Source: Saururus chinensis (Eukaryota > Streptophyta > Magnoliopsida > Piperales > Saururaceae). From it: 64,000 bases of DNA. Positions 23,380-35,235 of this stretch are shown in pieces (within the stretch, counting starts at the first letter, position 1; every line of letters begins with the position of its first letter). The notes under the pieces are model-generated. The model was not told the origin of the DNA and ran no database searches. It worked only from the letters and a program-made list of their open reading frames with translations. The stretch spans positions 3,133,001-3,197,000 of the forward strand of contig CP141149.1 of the NCBI GenBank assembly GCA_035235625.1, read 5' to 3'. Position numbers and translations under genes: made by a program.

Positions 23380-24590
23380 GGGTTGGGAATAGGCTGACTG
23401 AGAAACTTGCCTTTCTCTCTCTCCCCTATATGAGTTGCTAACTAGCCAATTTTAGTTTCTAGTTTAGCTACGACTTGAGTGTTTATTTGACTAGAATTTT
23501 TAAGTTCTAACATGGCCTGGTTAGTAGATTGCATGAATATTTTGAGAGACTTTTCAAGTGATAATTGTTGAGATGGTGGTGCAACAACTTGAGGAGCTAA
23601 TTAGAGAATAGAGGTGTAGGAGGGGTTGGGCTACCTAAAATTAGTGGACATCTGCTGCATTGGTGGCCCTACTCCATTCATGGGAGGCTGGTTTTGCCTC
23701 TAAGACAAACTTGGATGACTCTGCCAATTTGGATTGTATGTCTTAGAGAAGGGATTGCTAAACGGTTTCCCATAATTGTTTAGTAGTGTATTTCCTTGCT
23801 CAGCAAAGCACTCAAAATAACCTAACATGGAAGGATACATTTGAGCAGTATGCATTGGACTTACACACAAAGAACACACTTCATTTTGAATCTGGTTGGC
23901 GGAATTCATATTTCTAGCAAGGGTCTTGGCTTCTACTTTTCTAGTTAGCTGGTCTAACCTAGCTTTCATGTTAGTATCTTCTCTTACTTCATATAAGCCT
24001 CATTTCTTAGGGTTTTGGGTTGTTTTTTCTTTATGGTTCAAAAAATTTCATTGCTGGGAACTCTCAGACAAACCCTCTTAGAACTTATATACTGCATCAT
24101 CATTGAGACTCAAGAAACACCCATTGTTCATGGATTCAATCATATTGCGGTGTGTTTGAGTTAACCCATTGTAAAAGTATTGCACAAGCCACCATGTTTC
24201 AAAACCATGTTGGGGATACTTCAAAAGAAAATCCTTAAACCTCTCGCAACTCTCATAAAATTTTTCATGCTCCTCTTGACAAAACTCAGCCTCCTTAAGG
24301 CATTCGTTTTAGACATTGAGAACAATTTTGAAATGAACTTGCTAATAAGTCCCTCCCATGAATTAATAGACCCTGCTGGAAGAGAATTTAACCATGCCTT
24401 AGCTTTGTCCTTTAACAAAAAAGGAAATAAGCACAAACGGACTGACTCATCAAAAAAAATTTGAAATTTAAATATAGCACATATTTCAAGAAAATCCTTT
24501 ACATGCATGTAAGGATCCTCTCTGTCAAGACCATGGAAGGTGGGGAGAAGTTGAATGACTTGAGTTTTCAACTCAAAGTGTGTGGCAGTG
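23380..24590 (-). pseudogene. Athila-type gag of element D
   Basis: The 116-codon frame 24221-24571 contains VIQLLPTFHGLDREDPYMHV, FPFLLKDKAKAWLNSLPAG and WEGLISKFISKLFSMSKTN, the Retrotrans_gag core. The 89-codon frame 23700-23969 contains a knuckle-like stretch CSLCVSPMHTAQMYPS, in which the last cysteine is replaced, and NPFSKTYNPNWQSHPSLS. The linker toward protease is glutamine- and serine-rich. Frameshifts and stops occur between the pieces. Confidence 0.8.
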
Positions 24591-24907
24591 GTAATGGGTA
24601 ATACTATGCATGAGAAATGATTGATAGAAATTAGTGAAAATAACTCCCTAAGGGGTTTGGCTCTGCATTGATATATCCTATTGTGAATAGAAGATCAGTT
24701 TCAAATTCACTACTCTCTAAGGGGTTTGAATCTACTCTAACTAACCTATCTATTTGAACATGTAGTCACGTGGTCATACATGACTAATCCCCTCTCTAAT
24801 GCCCCTTGTTTTCACCACTTTTTTTTGTTGTTGTTTTTTTTTTACACACTAAGCTAAAACTAGTAGAAGGGAAAACTTAGTTTCAATTTAATTTATTTTC
24901 ATTTACA

Positions 24908-24927
24908 AATCCTCGGCAACAACACCA
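24908..24927 (-). other. Primer binding site of element D
   Basis: On the minus strand tggtgttgttgccgaggatt resembles the TGGCGCCGTTGCCGGGG-type site used by Athila-like elements. It lies 7 bp from the LTR end at 24934. Confidence 0.65.
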
Positions 24928-24933
24928 AAAATA

Positions 24934-26507
24934 TGTTAAATTTTAATTATTTACTCGCAAGTGCACAAATCTATAATAGTTAAATTGCTAAATCGAGTGT
25001 CGATCCCACAAAGACTTGAAATCGAAAAACCAAATTTAATCTATCTTAAGTAAACACTAATCTAGTTAACAAATATAAAGATAATAATTAAACTAAAATA
25101 ACTAACAAAAGTAAATAAGACTTAATGGCAATTAAACTATCTAAATCCAAACTCTAAAGCTTTAATCTAAGAATAAGAAAGCAATACAAAATAAACAAAA
25201 CACTATCAATTAAACAAAATACTAACAAATAAAACAAAACACTAAGGAATAAGCAAAATACTAAGGCATAGGAATGCACATTCATTAAATTATAAAAACT
25301 CAAAAGCATGATCATTGATCATATTTCCACATCATCTCATAATAATCTAGAATTCAATCTTTGTTATTATGAAAAATATCATCATTAAGCTCTCATATAC
25401 AATAAATAAATACATTATTCCTCCTCACTTTAAAAAATTAAAATTAAGTCATTAATTATATCCACAATTTGTAAATCACAACTAATACCCAATTTCAATA
25501 TTAAACAAAACAAAACCAAGTAAGAAACTAATTAAAACCAATTTAAATCATGAGAGAAGCATGACTAAACTCATATCCCAATCATTCTCATTAATTAAAA
25601 AGGTAGAAATAAACAACATTAAATCCACTATTAAGAAAAATTAATCAAGTCTCATAATCATGAAATTCTATAACTTAATAAAGTTTCATCCAAGCCTTAT
25701 AAAAATAAATTTAGCTACTCATTAACCTAAGAAATAAAATTTCCATTATAATAATTGAAAAGAAACTTACAATTTACAAGAAAATTGAGAAAAATTCAAA
25801 AATTCTGAACTGCTACAGTATCGATGAATAGTAATCACGAGTTACTATTCATCATCTTCAACCTACAGCTCCTGAACAGTGATGCTACATTAACCCGCGA
25901 ATTGTGATTTTTTTTTTGCTTGTTCTTCGTGCCTTTGACTTGGAACATTAATTCTCTCACTTTTAAAGTATTCTCTCATCAATTTCGGAAGATAGGAGTG
26001 AAGGTTTGGCTCTAGTTCGTTGTATTCTCCTCCCCCATTCTCTGTTTTTAAGTAGTTTTCTGGACAACAACTATTTTCCTTGTCTAAGTGCTCAATTCCA
26101 TCTCAAATAAGAGCTTCTTGCTATGTTTAAGTATTCTTTTTATAAGCTTTCTTGTTGCTCAATTATTTTCCAATTTATTTGTGGTTTCCTTTCTTCATTC
26201 TCTCTTGTTCGTGTTCAACAATAGTAACTACGAAAATTTTCTCTTATTCTTCAATTTTAAATTTTAAACATGTTCTTCATTAAATAAATTGAAATGAGTA
26301 TTGAAATGCCTAATTTATTTGCTCCAATTCGTACTCAATTTCACCCAAAATCAAATAACTATAATCTGGACTTTTTTGTCTAGTTTCTGTCCAAGAACTC
26401 ATCCAGATTTCTTCTCTACTCATTAAGCTTTTCTGTTCACGTCTATATATATTGCCAACGTGTTCACAACTCTATAAAGTTGTCCAAATCACTTTCAAGC
26501 ATGTCTA
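24934..26507 (-). repeat. 5' LTR of element D
   Basis: It starts on the plus strand at TGTTAAATTTTAATTA next to the primer binding site. The outer 550 bp includes ctcgcaagtgcacaaatcta and tcgagtgtcgatcccacaaa, sequences common in LTRs of this group. The remainder pairs with 19709-20734. The right edge is where similarity to the left LTR stops (after gcatgtcta); no clean CA end or target duplication was found. Confidence 0.65.
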
Positions 26508-26639
26508 AAATATTGTAAATTTTCTAACCATTGTCCACGTGTCTTGGGAAGCGTGCATCACCTAAATTACATAAACAATCATAATTCAAACATGTAAGCC
26601 ACATGCAGAACACTGACTTTATTAAGGAGTAATTAAAGA

Positions 26640-27085
26640 AACTCAAAGGAAGATCAACAATAGAAGGAGCCTTTGATTAAATTACTCGAAGGAGATGAAG
26701 ATTGAATAGAAAGAGGGAAAGCTTCAATGGTTTGATAGAGAGAGAAAGGCTAAAAATGAAGAAGATTAAACAAATAAAAGACGTTTTCATTTTTGTTGAT
26801 TCATAGAGGTTGGGTTTGTTGTTCTTGTGTCATGTAAGTCCATGCTTACCAGTGCATTGATTTGGCCTTTTGAGGATGTCGTCGTTTTTTACCTGAGTTT
26901 GGGTTTTTCATGTTAAATCCTTATGTAATCTTGTATATGGTTTAATTTCTTGATAGGTTGATTATGAATATGCATACTCATTAGGTTTTTATTGTCATAG
27001 AACTCTTAATTCTTACTTGTCCAAGTACTAGTTTTAGGAAAAATCTAATGATCTGCAAGGTCAATTAGATGAATATTAAACTCTC
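26640..27085 (+). repeat. Fragment of SIRE-like copia LTR
   Basis: 26865-27085 matches 4370-4640: agtgcattgatttgg, tttttcatgttaaatcc, aactcttaattcttacttgt and the following ttagatgaatattaaactct. It is followed by an agaga-rich stretch (27085-27135). No internal sequence accompanies it. Confidence 0.6.
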
Positions 27086-27249
27086 AAGAGAGAATGAGAG
27101 ATAGAGTGAGTGAGAGAAAGAGAGAGATGGGGAGGACCATGCGAGGTGTGTCAGTTTCTTGCAATAGTCGCATATTGTTTTTAAATGTTGGTTAGAAGTT
27201 TCTTGTTATCAAGTTTGAACCAATTGTAAAATGAAAATGATATTTAAGA

Positions 27250-27908
27250 AAATTATAATCCAAAGTGATGGCTACAACAATTAATGAAAATATAATGGAT
27301 GTTTTTTTTTAAATATAAAGCAAATACTACATCCATCGCTGAAGATATAATGGATGTTTTTTTCTTAAGAAAAAAGCATCAGCGATGGTTACAACCTTCA
27401 CTATAAGATGAAGTTTACAGTGATATATCTATCCTTTCGCAATGCTATAACCATCGCTGAAAAATAAGTTTCAGCCATGGTTAATTTGGCTATCGCTGCT
27501 TTTTGTTATTAGGGATGTCACTCGGGTTAGATATATGGTAACCCATCACAAATAGGGATGCCACTGGGTCGGGTTCGGGTTGGGTTTTGTCAAATACAAA
27601 CCCTATACTATTTAAAAAATGGTAAACCAGAATTCGACCCGATTAGCTATTCGGATTAAATTCAAAAACCCAAACCTCACCCATTAGGGTTTTCAAAACA
27701 CTGTTGCTATTGATCAAGAGAAGACGGTGGAAAAAGTTTGTTGCAACGGCTATAGCCATCGCCGAAAGTCCATTTGGCCGTTGCTTAATGTATCAGCAAC
27801 AAGATCAATTGTGATGGTCGTTTGCTCGTTGTTATTACTATTAGCGATAGCTATAGGCATCAACAATAGTGAGTAGCATTCATGTTTGTAGGCCTTTTTT
27901 TTGTAGTG
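27250..27908. mobile_element. CACTA-like non-autonomous element, right end defined
   Basis: The right end, ggccttttttttgtagtg at 27891-27908, is the complement of a CACTACAAAAAAAAGGCC terminus. Toward the left lie repeated motifs such as atccatcgctgaag, catcagcgatggttacaac, ctataaccatcgctgaaa and ctatagccatcgccgaaag in both orientations, which fits CACTA subterminal arrays. The left end is not certain; ggctacaacaa near 27270 is a decayed candidate. No transposase is present. Confidence 0.65.
27513..27700. mobile_element. Possible hAT-type MITE fragment inside the CACTA-like element
   Basis: The stretch tagggatgccactgggtcgg followed by gttcgggttgggttt (27546-27580), with an earlier similar gggatgtcactcgggtta, resembles hAT termini of the form TAGGGATGGCAATGGGTCGGG. 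It separates the two arms of the subterminal array. A matching right end and an 8-bp duplication were not found. Confidence 0.35.
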
Positions 27909-29215
27909 GACATTGTCGTAACCCTCAAATATTTATGGGTATTATATTCTCACTCCTTCAGTCATACATTAATACTTCCGTTTTGTTTTTTACTTCATCT
28001 TGAAAAACCAATTGGTGCTATTAATGTAGAAAAGAGGGAGTGTAATGCAAGGGTTCTATTGTACAAAGAGATGTGAAACTCGTAATCCTTTTTTTTATTT
28101 TCTCTATCATGTAGCCTTCCTTTCTCTCTTTGTATTCTCTCGTACTGGCCAATGGAAGGGGGCTCATCAAAACCCTGAAAATAGCGTTATAACTAATATA
28201 TGATAAATTAACAGGATGTGGTTGGGGTAGATAGTTCCGTGGCCTTGCCCCATCTAGTCAGATCTTTCAGACTCAGATAATCCTCTTTATAAAAAAAAGT
28301 AAAACTAATATATCGTGATCAAACTACAATAAATTATATTAGGATTCCAAAACATAGAAGTTTCACTGAAATTACATGTCCATATAAAAACATCCCCAAG
28401 CAGAGAGTACTCTGCGTTCCTTAATCTTTGGCTTATAAGAATCCTAACCAAATATGACGGCATACTCATCATCCTGCTTTGAAGGCCATGCTTTGCTGGT
28501 TGCTACAACTTGAGGCCAGTCATGTACGAGAAGTAACCAACGTTTTTAACTTCGGAGAAAGCTTCATAGCTTATGAAAAACCCATGAGAAAAAATTTCAT
28601 ACGAGAGAGAGGAAGATATAAAACCAGCAACTTGGCCAAAAGGACAACAATCATCGATTCCTCCCCATCATCTGAAATGGAAGGCCAGTCATTCAACCAG
28701 CTCAGCACTTTGGCCATGAAATTGTACTGAAAACCGCCCAATTCCCCAAGCTTATAGCTACTGTATCACGAAATGCTGGCAAGGAATAGCTGAGAGAACT
28801 TATTTATATTGTAACTTAGCAGCCTTCAATTCGTGACAAGCCAGAGAATGCCATATTGAAACATTAAGATAAGTCAATAATTCACAGCACAATAAAAAAA
28901 CGTAGAAAAACAAAGGAGGCTTGTGTTGACCAACCTTGTCGATGTGGATGCCTCAACTGCATGATTAATTCTATGCTAGGTTACATTCAATCAACTTACT
29001 AATTTATTAATTTTAACTGTGCATAGTAGGCTATCAGATAAGGTTTTTTTCTTTTGTTGTACGGTATCAGGTCATCAGATGACGATTGCATTGGTCAAAT
29101 TGGCCATGGCCGCCAATCTCGACCGCCAAGGAATTTTTTAGGGACCTCCAAATTGCAAGGGTCTCAATTTGTTTGCAGCAGCACCAAATTTAAATATTAA
29201 AACAAATCATACATA
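27909..29215. other. Unassigned lower-copy-looking sequence
   Basis: An open plus-strand frame of 83 codons (28479-28730) has no recognisable similarity. There is a pyrimidine-rich stretch at 28090-28140. No transposon signals were seen, so this may be one of the few non-transposon intervals. Confidence 0.4.
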
Positions 29216-29369
29216 GTCCATTGGGGCTTCTTTCTCAACAATCCACTCACTCCGGAAGTACTTACTATGTTTCCAACTGACAATGAACCTTTGTCCATTG
29301 GGGCTTCTTTCTCAACAATCTACTTACTCCGGAAGTACTTGCTATGTTTCCAACTGACAATGAACCAAA
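29216..29369. repeat. 77-bp tandem duplication
   Basis: Two adjacent copies (29216-29292 and 29293-29369) start gtccattggggcttctttct and end caactgacaatgaacc. They differ at only a few positions, such as ccactcac versus ctacttac and cttactatg versus cttgctatg. Confidence 0.9.
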
Positions 29370-29610
29370 CGTAAGTTATATATAGGAGCCCTATATATTT
29401 GAGATTGACAGATCACACATTAGCACAATTGGGTGTCAGTGATAATGATCTTAATGTACTCCATCAATCTTGTAGATGAGCTTATGTTTGCCTCCTTGTG
29501 AATTGGGAGCAGGAAACAGTCCCCTTCTTAGAATCTACACCCCGCCCTGTGATGAAACACTACTACTCTTTCTTCTCTACAAAAGGTAGGCTTTGAGACC
29601 ATGGAAGCTT

Positions 29611-29850
29611 TTAATAAACAATTTCCTCGAGATCCTTCTCACGGTACCCCCCGTAGTTGGTCCACTGCCTAGCCGGCCTCTCAAACACAGCCATCAACAA
29701 CTGGCTAATGGAATCTTTGGTTCCCACATCCCAGAACTTTAGCCATGGGGACTTCAAGGAGGTTGATCACGTCTCTGGCATTAAGCCCATGACGAAAATC
29801 GCAGCGAATGTCCTGACTATAACATAGATTTGTTAGCTGGCCAGAGGTCC
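29611..29850 (-). pseudogene. C-terminal relic of an unrecognised protein-coding gene
   Basis: On the minus strand one frame reads DIRCDFRHGLNARDVINLLE and, after a frameshift near 29750, another reads LKFWDVGTKDSISQLLMAVF, continuing RPARQWTNYGGYREKDLEEI and ending in TAA at 29611-29613. Composition and fluency look like a real cellular protein end, unlike the retroelement proteins around it. I do not recognise the family. It is probably a gene fragment moved or left here. At least one frameshift shows that it is dead. Confidence 0.45.
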
Positions 29851-29904
29851 TCAGAGATGCCATGTTAGGCTGCAGCTGGGAAAGAAATAATTAAGAGATC
29901 CCTC

Positions 29905-30197
29905 ATAAACCAATGCTTCGATTGAAGAAAACTCAGCAAGAATAGCCTCTTGAATCAAACACCACGTCCCAATCAATGGATAAGCCTTTCTCCTTAGATC
30001 TTGCTCACCAATGGAGTGAGAGAGGAGAGGTAGGAGGGGCGGCTAGCAAGGGAATTATCCCAAAGGTGCAGGCCAAACCTAGGGGGAAAGAGAGGGGGGC
30101 AGCAGATTGGGAGAGAGGAGGGAAATAGGAAGAGGGGGCGGACTGCTCTAGGGCATCCCCTCCTCTCTTATGATTCCTCTTTTATACCTTTTTTTTT
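29905..30197 (-). repeat. Fragment of LTR family G with intact (empty) H target site
   Basis: It matches 35080-35235 followed directly by 57181-57315 (shared: aatcaatgga, gcctttctcctt, caccaatggagtg, gaggccaaaccta-type blocks). At 30052-30056 it has a single GAATT where the other copy holds element H between two GAATT copies. It is cut at its right by element B. Confidence 0.8.
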
Positions 30198-31575
30198 TAA
30201 TATACTAAAATAATGTTCAATTTAATATTCTCATATTTTGAATTGCAATCTTATTTTGTGTTAATTTATTACTTATTTGGGCTATTTATATTTTAAATAA
30301 TTTAGTTAAATCTTAATTAAGTTTGCATATCTAAACAGGTTTCAACAGTATCTAACTGGAAGAGGAAGTGAAGCCCAACTACCCAAAACTATTTAAGTGA
30401 AGAATGGACTCATAATGGTTTAAACATGTATGAAATGGTCAAACACAACCTTGTGGACCCGTTGGATTTCATATTTACATCAAAAGAACTAAATTTGGGA
30501 AGAATCTAATTTGGACAGATTGACATAGCCTTGGTATTTTGACTATATCTTTCTATGTTTAATTCGGATCAATACGATTCTGATGGCATTGGAAAGAAGG
30601 CTTCCATAACTACAATCTCTATTTTAGGAAGAAATTTATACTTTCGAATCTATTTGGGCTAAATCTGGCATGTAAACGGACAACTAGTAAACTAACCCGA
30701 GGCCAGCACATGAAGAATATTTTCATTGGTTGTGATTGATACACATAAGGAAAGACAATGAGGTTGATTTGATAACTAAAGAAAGATTCAAATATACTTA
30801 TTTACTAAATAAATCATTGATTTATTTGATTAATTTATAATCTAATCCTTACTAAAGAAGCAACCAATCAGGCAATTATCTAGGATGCAAACTAGAGATA
30901 TGATTGGACTTTCGTCTTTGAAGCAACCCCTTTTACTCTTATAAATAGAGGGGTGGATGTGATAAAGACATCATTCCCTCCTCTTTAGAGCTCTCTTCTC
31001 TTATTTTCTTCTCTCATTCTGTAGCTTTTATTTTAGTTTTGTGTAATGGCTTTGTAAGCACTTGGTTAAGCTAAGGATGAAGCTTGTATTTGATGTTTAG
31101 TAGCTATTTTGATTGAAGTAAGTTCTTTATCATTTTAAATTAATTTTTTATATTTAAGGAGTTTATAATTATTTGATTTGGAGTTGACGAAAAGCACACC
31201 AAATGCTTATATTCCCTGTGATTATATACTTAATGCTTTCACGTTGTAGACAATCAATTAGTATTGTTCTATTTCAAAGTTCTTTAAAAAAATTTTTTTT
31301 CGATTGAGATGAATTTTTATTTGATCCTAATTGAGATATCATTTGAATGAAATATACATTAGAGATTTTTTACAAGTAGATTTCTAATGCCTTTGCACTT
31401 TCTCTTTGATCGTCTCTTATTCTTTATTTTACCTTCCTTCTTTACTCTATTCTCATCGTAATAGTTTTCTTTGTTACAACTTTCCTTGTAGATCGACTTT
31501 ATTTACTATAGTTGACAAGTAAAAAAATAAATCTGAATTAGACTACTTCATAGTCTTGGTTTGGATATAATAACA
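30198..31575 (+). repeat. 5' LTR of element B
   Basis: It starts taatatactaaaataatgtt (TG changed to TA) and ends ataataaca. It is the complement-sense counterpart of the LTRs at 40153 and 48514: shared blocks include cttgtggacccgttggattt, cgattctgatggcattgg and acccctttt followed by the TATA box. Confidence 0.75.
30940..30948 (+). promoter_or_regulatory. TATA box in LTR of element B
   Basis: tataaatag, followed by aggggtggatgtga, sits in the middle of the LTR. The same block is kept in both LTRs of element C on the minus strand, so it is the likely core promoter of this family. Confidence 0.65.
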
Positions 31576-31578
31576 AAT

Positions 31579-31600
31579 TGGTGTCATTGCCAGGGATTGC
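31579..31600 (+). other. Primer binding site of element B
   Basis: It reads tggtgtcattgccagggatt and then gc, starting 3 bp after the LTR end. It is a changed form of the TGGCGCCGTTGCTAGGG site of element C. Confidence 0.7.
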
Positions 31601-31989
31601 AACATGTGACAAGAATCCATTACAAAAAAAAACTCATTCTAACTTTACTAATTCTCTAACTTTTATTCTTCCACACAAACTCTTTAAATTTAGTCATTTA
31701 CTTTATCACATTTAATTTTAGTATTTAAATTCTGTAATTTTTCTTATTTTTTAGACCAAAGGCACTACCCACATTACTATAGAAAATCTTTCGGTTCAAA
31801 CATGTACCTCGATAGTGCCTTTGGCCTTATTTTGCAATTTAAATTTTGTCTATTAACTGTTAATTCTCCAACTTTTTATATTTTGTCATTTAATTCCTAC
31901 ACTTTTACTTTCGTTTATTACAAAAAATATATATATTTATTGTTGCATGTTCACATGGGTGCACAATAATTCAAGACAATTGAAAAGAG

Positions 31990-33890
31990 TTGACAAATCT
32001 TTTGAAAATTCTCTTTCTTTTAATACAATAGAGGATCTAAGAAATAATGAGGAACTAAAAAGTGATAATGGGGATAATAATGCATAAAATGTTCAAGTTA
32101 AAATCTTGTGTGATTATTTGTAACCAACTAGATCAAGTTCTCCTTCTTGCATGATTTTTTTAACTAATGTTGGTAGTTTTGAACTCAAGTCAGGTGTAAT
32201 TCAATTACTACCCAAATTTTATGGCTTAGATTCGGAAAGCCTATATTTACATTTAAAAGTGTTTGAAGAGGTTTGTGGAACTTTACCAAGCCAAAATGTT
32301 TCAAATGATGTTATTAATTAAAACTTTTTTCATTTTCTTTAAGGGGAAAATCAAAAACTTTGTTGTATTCTTTAAAGCCAAAATCCATTAGAACATGGCA
32401 AGAAATGCAAAAGAGAATTTTTGAAAAAGTTTTTCCCCACCCATAAAAGTAATACACTTAGAAAGAACATCATGAATTTTTATAAAAAAAATAAGACTTT
32501 CTTTTAATGTTGGAAAAAATTTAAAGAACTTTTGTTGTTACGCCCACATCATGGATATGAAACATGACATACAATTAGTTTTTTGTATAATGGCTTGACT
32601 TCTCAAATGAGGCCATTTGTTGAAATGATGTGTAATAAAGAATTTTTTAGTAAAGAACCTGAGGAAACATAGGAATATTTTGATATGTTGGTTAAAAATG
32701 CTTAATCATGGGAAGATTTTAATGAACTTGAAAGTAGTAATAAGACCAAATCTAATAGGACAACTAAGGGGGGCATGTATATTCTTAAAGAAGAGGATGA
32801 TGTAAAAGAAAAAAATACAAGTTTAACTAGAAAAGTTGAGGCTATAGAAATTAATAGGGAAAACATGTCTAAAGCTTCTAAAAAAGCACAAGATATTTAT
32901 ATTATATGTGAGAGTGATCGACACTAAACACAGGATTGTCCAACAATCCCTACTTTTCAAGAGGTGTTACATACTTAAGCAAATGCTATAAATACCTACA
33001 AATGACCTTGTTCTTCTTCTTATTCTGAAACTTATACTCCTAATTAGAAAAATCATCATAACTTTAATTGGAGAAATGAGTTAAATGTACAGGTACCTTC
33101 TTTTTAAATTATGTTCCACCACATAAGAAGACCCTTGAAGACACATTGCAAACATTTATGCAAAGTCAAGCAACAATCAACAACCAAATAATGGAATCCA
33201 TCAATAATTTGAAGACTTCTATAACTTAATTGACCACAACTTTGAGCACTAAAGAAAAATGGGTGTTTCCTTCTCAACCTCAACTAAATCCTAAAGGTCA
33301 ATTCATAATTAAAATTTTAAATTCTTCATGTTCACAAGAAGAACATGCCAAGTCCATCACCACTTTGAGAAGTAGAAAAGTCATTAATAAAGACATTCCA
33401 ATGAAGGTTGTTGAACCTAAAGAGTCTTCAAATTCTAAACATGGTGATGAACTTGACAACTCCAATTGTGTTTCTCCTAGTCCTCCTCCTTTTCCTCAAA
33501 GATTACAATCTTCTTCTAAATTGGTGCAAAATAGTGACATTCATAAAATTTTCAAAAAAGTGAAAATTAATACCCCTTTCTTGGATGCTATTAAATAAAT
33601 TCCATCTTATGCAAATTTTTTGAAAGACCTTTGTATAATCATGTGTAAGCTAAATGTACAAAAAAAGCATTTTTGACAAAACAAGTACAATTTGTCAACG
33701 AAACACCCCACCCAAATATAAAGATCCAAGTTGTCCAACCATATCTTGTATAATTGGGAATTATAAAATTAAAAAAACTTTGCTTGATCTTGGGGCAAGT
33801 GTTAATCTCTTACCTTATTATGTTTATGAGCAAATAGGTGTAGCGAATTTGAAACCCACCAACACAACACTTCAACATGCTCACCACTCA
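31990..33890 (+). pseudogene. Athila-type gag and protease start of element B
   Basis: The pieces follow element C in order: NNEELKSDNGDNNA near 32040, FFRSC-like gag core near 32340-32540, EEDDVKEKNTSLTRKVEAIE near 32800, a knuckle CESDRH*TQDCPTIP near 32910 with a stop inside, then the open frame 33230-33598 (LSTKEKWVFPSQPQLNPKGQ, KIFKKVKINTPFLDAIK) and the frame 33654-33917 with YKDPSCPTISCIIGNYKIKK and LLDLGASVNLLPYYVYEQ, which keeps the catalytic aspartate. The match ends after NTTLQHAHHS. Numerous stops make it a pseudogene. Confidence 0.85.
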
Positions 33891-34785
33891 ATCATAAGGC
33901 AGAGAATAGGAAATTAATACTATATAAGGAAGGATAACCGCTTCTAAAAAAGGTAAATGCATAGGAACTCTTAATCTAAAAAATAAGGCGAAGGGATAAT
34001 TGAGTATGTTATGCCAAGTTACTTAATTTAGGTACACCTTAATTAGGGTTTTGGGTTACTTTTAAAAAATAACCCAACTACCCCTTAACCCCTTAAGGAA
34101 GTAGCCCTAAATAGGTTATCTAGGTGTTTATGATTTTTAGAATCCCCTAAACACCTAACTCGGCATACAAAATAACAAATAAACAATATTAGAAGTTGCT
34201 AGAATTTTATATTTCTATCCAGAAAAATTTTGGTGCGAATTGTTTGGTCTTTTCACCCTCAAAGACACACCAAACCCTTGCGCACAACAACTTTTCAAAG
34301 TGTATTCAACACAATGAAAAACAAATTAGGACATGAAAAGTATCAACACACTTACAACATGTGTGAATTGACAAAATGTCCCTAGGGCTAAAACGGTCAA
34401 TTCACACTTTTATAATTCACAAAATTAATTTATTATAATAAAAAATAAATCAATTAACTCTTGCTTACTAGCAAGAGGGTGTGTGGCCATAATGTGATCA
34501 AAGAATTAATTGAGCAAAAAATACAAGCCTAAATTGACCCTTTTGCCCCTATATGTATACAAGCATACAATCATCAATTAAACTCAAAATCACATCAATT
34601 CCAGCCTCCTAATCACCCAAAACAATCCAGTATAAAATCAATTTGCACTCTAAACAAAAAACTCTATGATTGGAACTTATAGATTAATCAATTTCATCAA
34701 TTTCCCAAATTCTAGCATGCAAAACATAGATCGGGTAAATCAAAACCGAATTTTGACTAGATTAGGGACCAACGACCCCAACCTA
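33891..34785 (-). other. Probable internal sequence of element G, non-coding
   Basis: It lies on the internal side of the minus-strand primer binding site at 34786-34798. AT-rich, with no frame and no recognisable protein. The junction with the truncated element B at about 33890 is abrupt. Confidence 0.4.
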
Positions 34786-34798
34786 GGCTCTGATACCA
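34786..34798 (-). other. Primer binding site of element G
   Basis: The minus strand reads tggtatcagagcc, the initiator-Met primer site, separated by one base from the LTR that starts TGTAGAGTGG at 34800. Confidence 0.7.
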
Positions 34799-35235
34799 CT
34801 GTAGAGTGGTTGGACCAGCAGAAGCGAGGTGGGATGGGGGTGGCGCACCAATCAAAATTCAGCCTTTAATAATCAATCTACAATAATATGTATAAAATTC
34901 AATTCAATGAGCAATATATCATAATTCAATCATAGATCAAGCAAATAAGAAATCAAATAGGGACAATGGCATACTAACCTTGAGCATTCCAGCCCCTTAC
35001 ACACCCTTGAATCAATCAATTAGCCCACCACAATCACAAGACAACAAGTAAAGGAAAGGGGAATACCTTTATGTATTGATCCCTCACAATCCAATGCTTA
35101 GATTGAAGGAAACTCAACAAGAATAGCCCCTTGAATCAATCACCACGTTGCAATCAATGGAGAAGCCTTTCTCCTTGATCTTGCTCACCAATGGAGTGGG
35201 AGAGGAGAGGTAAGAGGGGGCCCAGAAAGGGAATT

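Larger units (their letters stand above)
19709..26507 (-). mobile_element. Athila-type element D, gag-protease only, minus strand
   Basis: Right LTR (5' in its own sense), primer binding site, gag, protease, conserved tract, 3' non-coding region and left LTR are all on the minus strand. Protease is followed by the tract at 22293-22335 and then by sequence homologous to the 3' region of element C. Thus reverse transcriptase, RNase H and integrase are absent. The left LTR lacks the first 550 bp or so relative to the right LTR. Gag and protease have stops. Confidence 0.75.
30198..33890 (+). mobile_element. Athila-type element B, truncated after protease start
   Basis: The layout is 5' LTR (30198-31575), primer binding site, decayed gag and the beginning of protease, then sequence stops matching the family near 33890. 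It is a paralogue of element C in the opposite orientation; gag pieces match C almost residue for residue but with many stops. It entered the LTR-G fragment at its right edge (ttttatacc followed by T run). Confidence 0.8.
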
